DNA of 52,863 nucleotides from Paenochrobactrum pullorum (GTDB lineage: Bacteria > Pseudomonadota > Alphaproteobacteria > Rhizobiales > Rhizobiaceae), in NCBI RefSeq assembly GCF_041929845.1, contig NZ_JBHEEH010000017.1, positions 1 through 52,863 of the forward strand, read 5' to 3'. Below, piece after piece: positions 8,459 through 19,676 of the stretch (position 1 is the first letter of the stretch; each line of letters opens with the position of its first letter). The position numbers and the translations under genes are program-made. Under the pieces are notes generated by a model that had not been told where the DNA came from, did no database searches, and worked only from the letters and a program-made list of their open reading frames with translations.

Positions 8459-8654
8459 GACGGGAAAACGGCGTTTAAAAACATGAGGTTATGAGGCAGG
8501 TTTAGTGAAGATGAGGAAATTATTACTATTTTTCACCTGACGATAAATTAGAGTTTTACACTCCAAAATTCTAAGCGCTAAAATTATTAATACTTGATCT
8601 ATCGCTATTATAAACTGGTATGGCAGCAATGGACTTTGATAAATCCAATAAGCA

Positions 8655-9206
8655 TTAATCTAAAAATGAAAACAAAGTCGGCGACTCGTCTATGGGCACG
8701 GCTTTTTCGTGGGTGAGCAGCCATTTTTTGCGTGTTAAACCGCCTGCATATCCTGTTAACGTACCATTACTGCCGATAACGCGGTGACAAGGCACAAACA
8801 AACTGACAGGATTGAGACCATTGGCAAGCCCGACAGCACGAGCGGCATTGGGCGTACCGAGTTTGGCGGCCAGTTCGCCATAGCTCCATGTTTTACCAAC
8901 AGGAATTGTCCGTAAAGCTGCCCAGACACGTTGCTGAAACGGGGTGCCGCCACAATCGACCTCAACATCTTCAATGGCGTTAAGATCGCCATGCAGATAG
9001 TTTTCAATGTGGGTGTCAACGAAATGTTTGTCTTGGCTTATGGTTAAGGTCACATCATCACCGAAGCGGCGCTTTAATAATCGTGTCAGACGTGCGTCTG
9101 CGGGGCCAAAATCAAGCGCCACCAGAATATCGTTTCGGGTCACATAATAAAGCGGGTCAAGCACGGTGCCTGTTTGGAGATGATGCAATATCAGTTCGTT
9201 ACTCAT
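8655..9206 (-). CDS. ogt: Methylated-DNA-protein-cysteine methyltransferase
   Basis: 183 residues. It removes alkyl groups from O6-alkylguanine (and O4-alkylthymine) in DNA by irreversible transfer to its own cysteine. The active site PCHRV is at residues 139-143 (Cys140), followed by the family's GYAGGLTRKKWLLTHE. The DNA-binding helix region is RTIPVGKTWSYGELAAKLG, with GTPNAARAVGLANGLNP before the active site. The start at 9206 is preferred because GAGGA sits 5 bases upstream; an ATG 15 codons further out lacks support. No Ada-type regulatory domain is attached. It stands alone, with no operon partner on this strand. Confidence 0.95.
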   Translation of the reverse strand: MSNELILHHLQTGTVLDPLYYVTRNDILVALDFGPADARLTRLLKRRFGDDVTLTISQDKHFVDTHIENYLHGDLNAIEDVEVDCGGTPFQQRVWAALRTIPVGKTWSYGELAAKLGTPNAARAVGLANGLNPVSLFVPCHRVIGSNGTLTGYAGGLTRKKWLLTHEKAVPIDESPTLFSFLD

Positions 9207-9393
9207 GGCGTCCTCAATGGTTTTTCTGCTTTTATCATCATAAATCAGCATGATTAAAGTGACGCTTTGATTCTAAATAACAGCTTATAAAATTAGTAAT
9301 TGTTACTGTTTTCGACTATGGGCAGGTCAAAAATTCTTATTTTAGCTCATCAATAAGTATAATATTTGCCTTTTAAGCAGCGCCCCAAAGCCG

Positions 9394-10299
9394 TCATCTG
9401 CGCCGGTTGAAAAAGTCTTTATTGGAGCGCATTGAATGTAAGATAAAATTCATAATTGAATCAACCCGCTGCGCATTGGCTATATCATTGTGACAAGTTA
9501 ACCAATAGCCTCTTTTGAGCTCTACTTCATCAGGCAAAACAATTTCCAGCTCCGGAAAACCTTGCGCGATAAAGTAGGGCAGGACACATAAACCACGATT
9601 GCAAAGGGCAGCTTTTAATTGTGCGCTGATGCTGGTTGACTGAAAGTTGGGACGCAAACCGGGCAAGACATCGCGCATGTAATCCAACCCCGGAGAAAAG
9701 ACGAGATCCTGCACATAACCAATGAAAAAATGCTGCAACAAGTGCTTTTTCTGGGTAATAGGCGGGTGTTTTCTCAAATAAGCGCGTGTGGCATAAATAT
9801 GCAGCGTATAATCAATAATTTTCTTGTTAATGTAAGGCCCGGCCTTTGGCGGATCAAGCGTAATCGCAACGTCAGCCTCTTTGCGCGAAAGAGCCATAAT
9901 CTGTTGAATTGTAAGGAGTTCTACTGCAATATGCGGGTGCATTTCAGCAAATGCGGCAAGTTTCTCGACGAAGAAAAAGTTGGAAATTCCTTCTGGCGCA
10001 CTCAGGCGTACGAGGCCGCGTAATTGGCTGACACTGTCGGAAATTTGTGCTTGTAAACGCTCCGCCTCTGCTTCGATTGTTTCGGCTGTATCAACTAATC
10101 TGCGTCCGATGGTGGTCAGCTCATAACCGCGGGGATTACGCTCGAATAATTTGGCTTTTAAAGCAAATTCAAGTTGTTCAATGCGTCGGGAAACCGTGAC
10201 ATGAGTTGTGCGTAAATTACGTGCGGCAGCCGATAATTGACCGGTGCGTGCAACGGCCAGAAAATATTGCAGGTCGTTCCAAGAAAACGCAGTCGTCAT
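9394..10299 (-). CDS. LysR family transcriptional regulator
   Basis: 301 residues with the usual LysR arrangement: a winged helix-turn-helix at about 5-65 (DLQYFLAVARTGQLSAAARNL, THVTVSRRIEQLE) and an effector-binding domain from about 92 onward. It is transcribed divergently from the LIV-type importer and hydroxyacid operon that starts at 10530, and is the natural candidate regulator of that operon. The 230-base gap between them contains two palindromic sites two helical turns apart. The inducer is unknown; a substrate or intermediate of the operon is expected. Confidence 0.93.
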   Translation of the reverse strand: MTTAFSWNDLQYFLAVARTGQLSAAARNLRTTHVTVSRRIEQLEFALKAKLFERNPRGYELTTIGRRLVDTAETIEAEAERLQAQISDSVSQLRGLVRLSAPEGISNFFFVEKLAAFAEMHPHIAVELLTIQQIMALSRKEADVAITLDPPKAGPYINKKIIDYTLHIYATRAYLRKHPPITQKKHLLQHFFIGYVQDLVFSPGLDYMRDVLPGLRPNFQSTSISAQLKAALCNRGLCVLPYFIAQGFPELEIVLPDEVELKRGYWLTCHNDIANAQRVDSIMNFILHSMRSNKDFFNRRR

Positions 10300-10322
10300 G
10301 TTTTAATCTTTCCTCCCCAGTG

Positions 10323-10356
10323 ACAGGTTCTGTACAAAAATGAACAGAACCTGTTC
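10323..10356. promoter_or_regulatory. Tandem ACAG-N3-CTGT operator candidate
   Basis: Two ACAG-N3-CTGT dyads have centres at 10328 and 10349, 21 bases apart. The first is ACAG-GTT-CTGT (10323-10333) and the second is GAACAG-AAC-CTGTTC (10342-10356). Together they also make an 11-base inverted repeat (10323-10333 with 10344-10354). The two-turn spacing on one DNA face fits a tetrameric LysR regulator, and the site is 24 bases upstream of the LysR start. Confidence 0.6.
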
Positions 10357-10529
10357 GCATTCTGATCAGAGCCGGCTCTTGTGTCAACGCACCATTTGCT
10401 CAAACTTAAGTCGTCTGGCACCGCTGAACGGGAGTGGTCATATTAAGATTTTACAAAGCTAAGCTCGGCCTTGGTTTTTTTAAAAAGCTTATAGGCGAGT
10501 TGCCATTTTTATCTCTGGGAGGAGAAAAT

Positions 10530-11741
10530 ATGAAAACTGCAAAAATTTTTATGTCGGCCATGATGGCTTTGGCTGCAAGCACCAGTGTTTATGCTGCTGA
10601 TATTTCAGACGGCAAGGTCAAAATTGGCATTTTGAATGACCAATCCGGCGTCTATGCAAGCTTTGGCGGTAAATATTCTTATGAGGCGGCCAAAATGGCT
10701 GCGGAAGATTTTGGCGGTACGGTTTTGGGCGCACCGATTGAAGTTGTGACGGCTGACCACCAAAATAAAACTGACGTTGCTTCTAACATTGCCCGCCAAT
10801 GGTATGATACCGAAGGTGTTGACGTGATCATGGAGCTGACGTCGTCTTCTGTTGGTCTGGCCGTTCAGGCTCTGAGTAAAGAGAAGAAGAAAATCACTAT
10901 CAATACTGCCGCCGCGACCAATGAACTGACCGGCGCGCAGTGCAGCCCTTACGGTTTCCATTGGGCATTTGACACCAACTCACTGGCTTATGGTACCGGT
11001 GGCGCCTTGGTTCAACAAGGTGGTGACAGCTGGTTCTTCCTCACAGCTGATTATGCATTTGGTTATTCGCTGGAGAACAGCACCTCTGAATTCGTGAAAG
11101 AAAAAGGTGGTACTGTCTTAGGTGCAGTTCGCCATCCACTTTCAACGGCTGATTATTCATCCTTCCTTTTGCAGGCGCAAGCCTCTGGCGCTAAAGTTAT
11201 CGGTCTTGCCAATGCCGGCCTTGATACATCCAACGCTATTAAACAGGCTGCAGAATTTGGCATCACTGCCGGTGGACAGCGTCTGGCCGGTCTACTTTTC
11301 ACTATCGCAGAAGTTCATGGTCTTGGCCTTGAAGCCGCACAAGGATTGACCTTGACTGAAAGCTTCTATTGGGATCGTGATGATGAATCGCGTGAATTCG
11401 GCAAGCGTTTTCTTGAGCGTACCGGTGCGATGCCGAACATGGTGCATGCCGGTACTTATTCCGCAGTTTTGAGCTATCTCAAAGCGATTGAAAAAGCTGG
11501 TACTGATGATGCGGATGCAGTTGCGAAAGCGATGAAAGAACTGCCGGTTAATGACGTTTTTGCCAAGAACGGCCGCGTTGCAGAAAATGGCCGCATGATC
11601 AGCGATCTCTATCTGCTGGAAGTGAAAAAGCCTGCTGATAGCAAAGGTGCATGGGATTATTATAATGTTCTGGCCACAATCCCTGGCGAAGAAGCTTATC
11701 TCGATCCGGCAAAAAGCGGCTGCTCCTTGGTATCGAAATAA
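10530..11741 (+). CDS. LIV-type ABC transporter substrate-binding protein (cluster A)
   Basis: 403 residues. The ATG at 10530 has GGGAGGAG just upstream; a longer reading of 32 codons has no support. A Sec signal ends at VYA/A (about residue 24). The mature part is a type-1 periplasmic binding fold (GKVKIGILNDQSGVYASFGGK, later FFLTADYAFGYSLE and GLANAGLDTSNAIKQAAEFG) as in branched-chain amino acid, amide and carboxylate receptors. It is followed by two ATPases and two permeases and then catabolic genes for hydroxyacids or ketone bodies. The ligand is therefore more likely an organic acid or alcohol derivative than leucine; that is inference. Confidence 0.92.
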   Translation: MKTAKIFMSAMMALAASTSVYAADISDGKVKIGILNDQSGVYASFGGKYSYEAAKMAAEDFGGTVLGAPIEVVTADHQNKTDVASNIARQWYDTEGVDVIMELTSSSVGLAVQALSKEKKKITINTAAATNELTGAQCSPYGFHWAFDTNSLAYGTGGALVQQGGDSWFFLTADYAFGYSLENSTSEFVKEKGGTVLGAVRHPLSTADYSSFLLQAQASGAKVIGLANAGLDTSNAIKQAAEFGITAGGQRLAGLLFTIAEVHGLGLEAAQGLTLTESFYWDRDDESREFGKRFLERTGAMPNMVHAGTYSAVLSYLKAIEKAGTDDADAVAKAMKELPVNDVFAKNGRVAENGRMISDLYLLEVKKPADSKGAWDYYNVLATIPGEEAYLDPAKSGCSLVSK

Positions 11742-11755
11742 GTGAGGTTGCTTTG

Positions 11756-12538
11756 ATGATGAATGCAGCTTTGGATAAACATGAGAGCCCCCGTATTGTG
11801 CTTTCAGCCAAAGGCCTGACTAAGGTTTTCGGTGACTTTGCGGCGGTCAAAAATGTTGATCTTAATGTGGAACATGCCCGCGTACATGCATTGATCGGAC
11901 CTAATGGTGCCGGAAAAACCACTGTTTTTAACCTGCTGACGAAGTTTCTTCAGCCCAGCAGCGGAACCATTGTTTTTGACGGCATAGATATTACCAACGC
12001 GCGACCTGACAAGGTCGCGCGTATGGGGCTTGTCCGTTCATTCCAGATTTCGGCCGTTTTTCCACATTTGACATTGCTAGAAAATGTGCGCGTTGCACTG
12101 CAGCGCCCTAATAAACTGGCAACGCAGTTCTGGCGCCCTTTGTCTTCGCTTAACAGTCTTAATCAACGCGCAGAAGAGCTCTTGTCATTGGTTGGCTTAA
12201 CCAACGAAACCAATACTTTGGCGGCCGATCTTTCTTACGGGCGCAAGCGCGTTTTGGAAATTGCCACCACTTTGGCGCTCGATCCGAAAGTGTTGCTTCT
12301 GGATGAGCCGATGGCGGGTATGGGTGGCGAGGATGTCGAGCATGTCGCAAACCTCATTCGTGAAGTGGCGAAAACGCGCGCAGTTTTGATGGTGGAGCAT
12401 AATCTGAAAGTCGTGGCGGATATCGGGCATAATATTACCGTGTTGCAGCGCGGGGAAATTCTGGCTGAAGGCAATTACGCGGAAGTGTCGGCAGACCCGC
12501 GCGTTCGCACAGCCTATATGGGAACGGAGGAAGACTAA
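11756..12538 (+). CDS. LIV-type ABC transporter ATP-binding protein, LivG-like
   Basis: About 260 residues. Walker A is GPNGAGKTT, the signature region is LSYGRKRVLEIA (as is common in LivG proteins, not the usual LSGGQ), and Walker B is LLLDEPMAGM, followed by the switch His in VEHN. It energises import with the LivF-like partner immediately downstream (one base between stop and next start). Three start codons sit in a row (TTG, ATG, ATG at 11753-11759); GTGAGG spacing favours 11756. Confidence 0.93.
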   Translation: MMNAALDKHESPRIVLSAKGLTKVFGDFAAVKNVDLNVEHARVHALIGPNGAGKTTVFNLLTKFLQPSSGTIVFDGIDITNARPDKVARMGLVRSFQISAVFPHLTLLENVRVALQRPNKLATQFWRPLSSLNSLNQRAEELLSLVGLTNETNTLAADLSYGRKRVLEIATTLALDPKVLLLDEPMAGMGGEDVEHVANLIREVAKTRAVLMVEHNLKVVADIGHNITVLQRGEILAEGNYAEVSADPRVRTAYMGTEED

Positions 12539-12539
12539 A

Positions 12540-13241
12540 ATGGCAGCACTCCTCGAAGTTTCCGGCCTTGAGGCATGGTATGGCGAAAGTCAGGCGCTTT
12601 ATGGTGTTGATCTCCATGTCAATGAAGGCGAAATGATCACAATTCTTGGTCGTAATGGTGTGGGTAAAACCACCACTTTGCGTACCATTATGGGCATTAT
12701 TCGCAAGCGTAAGGGTGTGATTAAACTGGGCGGCAAGGATTTAATGTCCGTGCCTTTGCATCGCACTGCCCGTTACGGTATGGGATTTGTGCCGGAAGAA
12801 CGCGGAATTTTTGCAACCCTGACAGTTGAAGAAAACTTGAAGCTTCCTCCTGTTGTTGCCAGCGGCGGCATGAGCCTGGACGAGATTTACGAGCTTTTCC
12901 CAAATCTTTTGGAACGTCGCAACAGTCCCGGCACCAAATTGTCGGGTGGTGAGCAGCAAATGCTGGCAATGGCACGCATTTTGCGCACAGGTGTCAAACT
13001 TTTGTTGCTGGATGAGCCGACAGAAGGACTTGCTCCGGTGATTGTACAGCGCATTGGCGAAGTACTTTTGAAACTTAAAGAGCGTGGCATGACTGTGGTG
13101 CTGGTGGAGCAAAATTTCCGTTTTGCGCGCAAAATCGCCGATCGCTTTTATTTGATGGATCACGGCCAGATGGTCAGTGATTTTCCGGTTCATGAGTTGT
13201 CTGATCGTATGGACGAACTCAATAAAGTGCTGGGGGTTTGA
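12540..13241 (+). CDS. LIV-type ABC transporter ATP-binding protein, LivF-like
   Basis: 233 residues. Walker A is GRNGVGKTT, the signature is LSGGEQQMLAMARIL, Walker B is LLLDEPTEGLAP, and the H-loop position is replaced by VEQN, as is usual for LivF. Pairs with the LivG-like ATPase. Start and stop are nearly contiguous with both neighbours, typical of translational coupling. Confidence 0.94.
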   Translation: MAALLEVSGLEAWYGESQALYGVDLHVNEGEMITILGRNGVGKTTTLRTIMGIIRKRKGVIKLGGKDLMSVPLHRTARYGMGFVPEERGIFATLTVEENLKLPPVVASGGMSLDEIYELFPNLLERRNSPGTKLSGGEQQMLAMARILRTGVKLLLLDEPTEGLAPVIVQRIGEVLLKLKERGMTVVLVEQNFRFARKIADRFYLMDHGQMVSDFPVHELSDRMDELNKVLGV

Positions 13242-13242
13242 T

Positions 13243-14130
13243 ATGACAATGATCTTCGGCGTACCTATTCAGGCATTGCTGGGCCAGTTGCTGGTCGGGC
13301 TGATCAATGGTTCTTTTTACGCACTCTTGTCGCTTGGGCTGGCGGTTATTTTCGGCCTGTTGCGGGTGATCAACTTTGCACATGGCGCGCAATATATGCT
13401 CGGTGCATTCGTGGCCTATTTGGGTCTGCAATATTTCGGCATGAATTTTTGGGTGGCATTGGTCGTCACGCCAATTGTTGTCGGTTTGTTTGGCGCATTT
13501 GTTGAGCGCTTTATGCTCTCGCGCCTTTATGATCTCGACCATCTCTATGGGCTATTGTTTACTTTTGGTTTGGCGCTTGCGGTGGAAGGTACTTTCCGCT
13601 GGCTCTATGGTGCAGCAGGACAGCCTTATTCTGTGCCGCCGCAACTTGCCGGTGGTACTAATTTAGGCTTTATGTTCCTGCCTAATTACCGCGCTTTTGT
13701 CGTCGTGGCATCCTTGATCGTTTGCATTGCAACATGGGCATTGATCGAAAAAACCCGCCTTGGCTCTTATTTGCGTGCAGCCACAGAAAACCCGACCCTC
13801 GTGCAGGTTTTTGGTATTAACGTACCGGTATTGCTAACGCTGACTTATGCCCTTGGAGCCGGTCTTGCAGGCTTCACCGGTGTACTGGCCGCACCAATTT
13901 ATCAGGTTTCGCCATTGATGGGCACCAACCTGATCATCGTGGTGTTTGCAGTCGTGGTTGTCGGCGGTATGGGTTCCATTATGGGCGCAATTGTCACCGG
14001 CTTTATGCTGGGTGTCGCAGAAGGGCTAACGAAGGTTTTCTATCCGGAAGCTTCCAATATTGTGATCTTCGTGATCATGGCGATTGTTCTTCTTATCCGC
14101 CCTGCGGGTCTGTTCGGAAAGGACGCCTGA
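13243..14130 (+). CDS. LIV-type ABC transporter permease, LivH-like
   Basis: 295 residues, very hydrophobic with about eight membrane segments. Family landmarks are LINGSFYALLSLGLAVIFGLLRVINFAHG near the N-terminus and VVVVGGMGSIMGAIVTGFMLGVAEGL near the C-terminus. The start at 13243 follows GGGGGT and lies one base past the LivF-like stop; 22 codons of a longer reading overlap the ATPase and are unlikely. It forms the membrane channel with the LivM-like permease. Confidence 0.93.
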   Translation: MTMIFGVPIQALLGQLLVGLINGSFYALLSLGLAVIFGLLRVINFAHGAQYMLGAFVAYLGLQYFGMNFWVALVVTPIVVGLFGAFVERFMLSRLYDLDHLYGLLFTFGLALAVEGTFRWLYGAAGQPYSVPPQLAGGTNLGFMFLPNYRAFVVVASLIVCIATWALIEKTRLGSYLRAATENPTLVQVFGINVPVLLTLTYALGAGLAGFTGVLAAPIYQVSPLMGTNLIIVVFAVVVVGGMGSIMGAIVTGFMLGVAEGLTKVFYPEASNIVIFVIMAIVLLIRPAGLFGKDA

Positions 14131-14131
14131 T

Positions 14132-15130
14132 ATGTCTAACACTCTTGATGCAACATCGGTGCAGCAACACGCAAAACAGGCATCATTCAGTCCGGTAAAA
14201 ACACTGTTGATCCTCATTGGTCTGGCGCTTTTTCTGGTCGCACCAATGTTTGTCTACCCGATCTTTCTGATGAAGCTTTTAACGTTTGCGATGTTTGCCT
14301 GTGCATTCAATCTGCTGCTCGGTTATACGGGGCTCTTGTCCTTCGGTCATGCGGCTTTCTTTGGTGGTGCTGCTTATTTCACTGGTTATGCGGTGAAGGA
14401 GTGGGGCATTACACCGGAGCTGGGTCTTGTCGTCGGTATGGCAGGTGCGGCAGTGCTTGGACTGGTGATCGGCTTTTTCGCAATCCGCCGTCAGGGCATT
14501 TATTTTGCGATGATTACGCTGGCATTGTCGCAAATGTTTTACTTCTTCTGTCTGCAAGCGCCCTTTACCCGTGGTGAAGACGGTTTGCAGGGTATACCGC
14601 GCGGCTTTTTGTTCGGGCTCCTTGATCTCAATATCCAGCTCAACATGTATTATACCGTTTTGGCGATTTTCATTTTGGCTGTTTTCGTGATCTGGCGCTT
14701 TATCAACTCGCCCTTCGGTATGATATTGAAATCGATCCGCGAGAATGAGCAGCGCGCTATTTCGCTCGGCTATAATGTGCAGATGTATAAGCTTGGCGCT
14801 TTCGTGATGTCGGCCACACTGGCAGGTCTTGCAGGTGGTCTTAAAGCTCTGGTGTTCCAGTTTGCAACGCTTACCGATGTGACATGGCAGATGTCGGGTG
14901 AAGTGATCCTGATGACATTGCTTGGCGGCATCGGCACGATGACCGGGCCGATCTTCGGAGCAGGACTTGTTGTGACATTGCAAAACTATCTGGCAACATC
15001 CGACATACCGGTGACGATTATCACGGGCGTCGTGTTTATGGCCTGTGTGTTGGTGTTCCGTCGTGGTTTGGTGGGTGAGTTCTACGCATCAAGGCTTGGT
15101 CGGATGCTTGGTTTTGAACACCGCAAGTAA
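14132..15130 (+). CDS. LIV-type ABC transporter permease, LivM-like
   Basis: 332 residues with multiple membrane spans. LivM landmarks are LLLGYTGLLSFGHAAFFGGAAYFTGY, FAIRRQGIYFAMITLALSQMF, GLQGIPRG and SIRENEQRAISLGYN. The start at 14132 is one base after the previous stop. Last importer gene of cluster A; a stable hairpin separates it from the enzyme genes downstream. Confidence 0.93.
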   Translation: MSNTLDATSVQQHAKQASFSPVKTLLILIGLALFLVAPMFVYPIFLMKLLTFAMFACAFNLLLGYTGLLSFGHAAFFGGAAYFTGYAVKEWGITPELGLVVGMAGAAVLGLVIGFFAIRRQGIYFAMITLALSQMFYFFCLQAPFTRGEDGLQGIPRGFLFGLLDLNIQLNMYYTVLAIFILAVFVIWRFINSPFGMILKSIRENEQRAISLGYNVQMYKLGAFVMSATLAGLAGGLKALVFQFATLTDVTWQMSGEVILMTLLGGIGTMTGPIFGAGLVVTLQNYLATSDIPVTIITGVVFMACVLVFRRGLVGEFYASRLGRMLGFEHRK

Positions 15131-15160
15131 GTTTTAAATTGCTGAAACAGAATATCTCCG

Positions 15161-15182
15161 CCCGCGTCTTGGCTGACGCGGG
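15161..15182 (+). promoter_or_regulatory. Intra-operon hairpin between transporter and enzyme genes
   Basis: CCCGCGTC (15161-15168), a 6-base loop, and GACGCGGG (15175-15182). There is no T-run, so it is more likely an mRNA processing or stability element, or a weak attenuator, than a terminator. Confidence 0.6.
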
Positions 15183-15205
15183 ACAGGGGAGGTGTGGAGA
15201 AAATT

Positions 15206-16801
15206 ATGGGCGAATATGACTATATCGTCATCGGAGCGGGTAGCGCGGGTTGCGTTCTTGCCAACCGCCTGTCCGAAAATCCCGAAAACCGCGTATTGCT
15301 GTTGGAAGCGGGCGGCAATGATAATTATCACTGGGTGCATATTCCTGTCGGTTATCTCTATTGTATCAACAATCCACGCACGGATTGGTGCTTTAAGACT
15401 GCTGCCGAACCAAATCTGAATGGTCGCTCGCTGCTCTATCCGCGCGGCAAAGTACTGGGTGGCTGCTCCTCCATCAATGGCATGATCTATATGCGCGGGC
15501 AGGCGATGGATTATGATATTTGGCGCCAGCTTGGCTGCGAAGGCTGGGCATGGGATGATGTGCTGCCTTATTTTATGAAGTCTGAAGATCATTATCGCGG
15601 CAAAAGCAGCCATCATGGTTCAGGCGGTGAATGGCGTGTCGAGAAAGCGCGTGTGCGTTGGGATGTATTGGACGCGTTTCAAAAAGCGGCCGGTGAAATT
15701 GGTATTCCGGCAACGGATGATTTCAACCGCGGCGACAATGAAGGGGCTGGCTATTTTGATGTCAATCAGCGTTCCGGTTGGCGTTGGAATACGGCAAAAG
15801 CTTTTTTGCGCCCGGTTAAAAACCGTAAGAACCTGACTATTCTAACCAAAGCGCAGGTCAAGCGTTTGGTGCTGAAAGATGGGGCGGTTATGGGGGTCGA
15901 GTTTCACCATCAAGGCAGCTTGAAAACTGAGACTGCACGTAAGGAAGTTATTCTTTCTGCCGGTGCGATTGGTTCGCCACAAATTCTCGAACTTTCCGGC
16001 ATTGGCAATGGTGCAGTTTTGCAAAAAGCTGGTGTTGACACCAAAGTAGAAGTTAAAAATGTCGGCGAAAACCTGCAAGACCATTTGCAATTGCGCATGG
16101 TTTATAAGGTTTCCGGCGTTCAGACGCTCAATGAAAAGGCTTCCTCGCTGATCGGTAAAGCCAAGATCGGGCTGGAATATGCAATGAAACGCTCGGGGCC
16201 GATGTCGATGGCACCAAGTCAGTTGGGCGTTTTCACCAAATCATCGCCTGAAAAACAAACCGCTGATTTGGAATATCATGTCCAGCCGGTTTCGCTGGAT
16301 AAATTTGGCGATCCGGTTCACACATTTCCGGCCATTACTGCGAGCGTTTGTAATTTGCGCCCTGAAAGCCGTGGGTCGGTGCATATCAGCAGCCCTGACT
16401 TTAAAGTGCAGCCGGATATTCGCCCTAATTATCTTTCCACCGATGAAGACCGGAAAGTTGCGGTGAGCGCCATTAAACTGACGCGTGAAATCGTGAAGCA
16501 ACCGTCTTTTGCAAAGTTTAAACCGCAAGAATATCTGCCCGGAATTGCTGCGCAAACGGATGAGGAACTGGTGAAAGCCGCAGGGAATATCGGCACGACG
16601 ATTTTCCATCCGGTCGGCACTTTGCGCATGGGCAGCGATGAGGAAAGCGTCGTGGATGCCCGTTTGCGTTTCCGCAAGCTCAAAGGTTTGCGCGTGGTCG
16701 ATGCCTCCGTCATGCCACGCATAACGTCTGGAAACACAAACTCTCCAACCATCATGATCGCGGAAAAAGCCGCCGACATGATCCTTGCTGATAACCGTTA
16801 A
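15206..16801 (+). CDS. GMC family FAD oxidoreductase (choline dehydrogenase-like)
   Basis: 531 residues. It oxidises a primary alcohol with FAD. N-terminal dinucleotide fold DYIVIGAGSAGCVLANRLSE; GMC signature 1 around PRGKVLGGCSSINGMIYMRG; signature 2 around LSAGAIGSPQILELSGIG; C-terminal catalytic region with FHPVGTLRMG and the family Asn in SGNTNSPTIMIAEKAADMI. The ATG at 15206 with GGAGA 5 bases upstream is preferred over a GTG at 15194. It lies in the same operon as the importer and three hydroxyacid/ketone-body enzymes, so choline itself is not a likely substrate: no betaine aldehyde dehydrogenase is near. Confidence 0.92.
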   Translation: MGEYDYIVIGAGSAGCVLANRLSENPENRVLLLEAGGNDNYHWVHIPVGYLYCINNPRTDWCFKTAAEPNLNGRSLLYPRGKVLGGCSSINGMIYMRGQAMDYDIWRQLGCEGWAWDDVLPYFMKSEDHYRGKSSHHGSGGEWRVEKARVRWDVLDAFQKAAGEIGIPATDDFNRGDNEGAGYFDVNQRSGWRWNTAKAFLRPVKNRKNLTILTKAQVKRLVLKDGAVMGVEFHHQGSLKTETARKEVILSAGAIGSPQILELSGIGNGAVLQKAGVDTKVEVKNVGENLQDHLQLRMVYKVSGVQTLNEKASSLIGKAKIGLEYAMKRSGPMSMAPSQLGVFTKSSPEKQTADLEYHVQPVSLDKFGDPVHTFPAITASVCNLRPESRGSVHISSPDFKVQPDIRPNYLSTDEDRKVAVSAIKLTREIVKQPSFAKFKPQEYLPGIAAQTDEELVKAAGNIGTTIFHPVGTLRMGSDEESVVDARLRFRKLKGLRVVDASVMPRITSGNTNSPTIMIAEKAADMILADNR

Positions 16802-16812
16802 AGGAATTCAGA

Positions 16813-17692
16813 ATGTCTAAAATTGCTTTTATCGGCCTTGGTAATATGGGATTGCCAATGGCACTCAATCTGACCAAAGCAAATCATGATGTGGTTGGTT
16901 TTGATCTTTCTGAAGTAAGCTGTAAAGAGGCTGAAAAGCTCGGCATTAAAATTGCGAACTCCGCTGAACAGGCTGTATTATCCGCCGATGTGGTCATCAC
17001 GATGTTGCCAAAGGGCGAGCATGTTTTATCGGTTTATCAATCGGTAAAATCATCATTGCAATCCAATGCTTTGTTGATTGATTGCTCAACAATTGATGTT
17101 GCGAGCGCTAACAAAGCCCATGCACTGGCAGCTGAAGATGAGCATTTATCGGTCGATGCGCCGGTATCGGGCGGCACCGGTGGTGCGCAACAAGGAACAC
17201 TAACTTTCATGTGCGGCGGTACGGATAAAGCTTTCGCGCTGGCAGAGCCGATTTTAAAAGCGATGGGCAAAAAGATTGTTCATTGCGGAGATAATGGTGC
17301 GGGACAAGCCGCAAAAATCTGCAACAATATGATCCTCGGTATTTCGATGATTGCGGTTTCAGAAGCTTTTGCCTTGGGCGAAAAACTTGGCCTTTCGCAT
17401 CAAGCGCTGTTTGATGTGGCATCCACGTCTTCAGGTCAATGCTGGGCGCTGACCTCTTATTGTCCAGTTCCAGGTCCCGTGCCGACTTCTCCTGCCAATA
17501 ATGATTATATTCCAGGTTTCGCAGCAGGATTGATGCTTAAAGATTTGCTGCTTTCGCAAGAAGCAGCTCACCAAGTTGATGCCTTAACGCCACTTGGTGC
17601 CAATGCGGCTGAACTTTATCAGCGCTTTACAAATGACGGTAATGGCGCACAAGATTTTTCAGGCATCATCAAAATGCTGAGAGGGCATGCTG

Positions 17693-17700
<8 letters not shown>
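16813..17700 (+). CDS. mmsB: 3-hydroxyisobutyrate dehydrogenase-type beta-hydroxyacid dehydrogenase
   Basis: 295 residues, the family's normal length. It oxidises a beta-hydroxyacid to the semialdehyde with NAD(P). Nucleotide fold IAFIGLGNMGLPMALNL at the start, substrate-binding DAPVSGGTGGAQQGTLTFMCGG, catalytic Lys168 in AAKICNNM, and the C-terminal PGFAAGLMLKDLLLSQEAA typical of true HIBADH. In valine breakdown it would yield methylmalonate semialdehyde, but mmsA and the rest of that pathway are absent here, so the physiological substrate may be another 3-hydroxyacid. It overlaps the next gene by a few bases. Confidence 0.88.
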
Positions 17701-19672
<1,972 letters not shown>

Positions 19673-19676
19673 GAAT

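Noticed and set aside
10342..10356. GAAC-N7-GTTC reading of the palindrome as a LexA box
   Set aside because: Alphaproteobacterial LexA sites are direct repeats GTTC-N7-GTTC, not this inverted form, and neighbouring genes are not SOS genes.
14279..14983. 234-codon antisense frame inside the LivM-like gene of cluster A
   Set aside because: Shadow frame of a clear permease; rich in Lys, His and Gln as expected from antisense of membrane codons.
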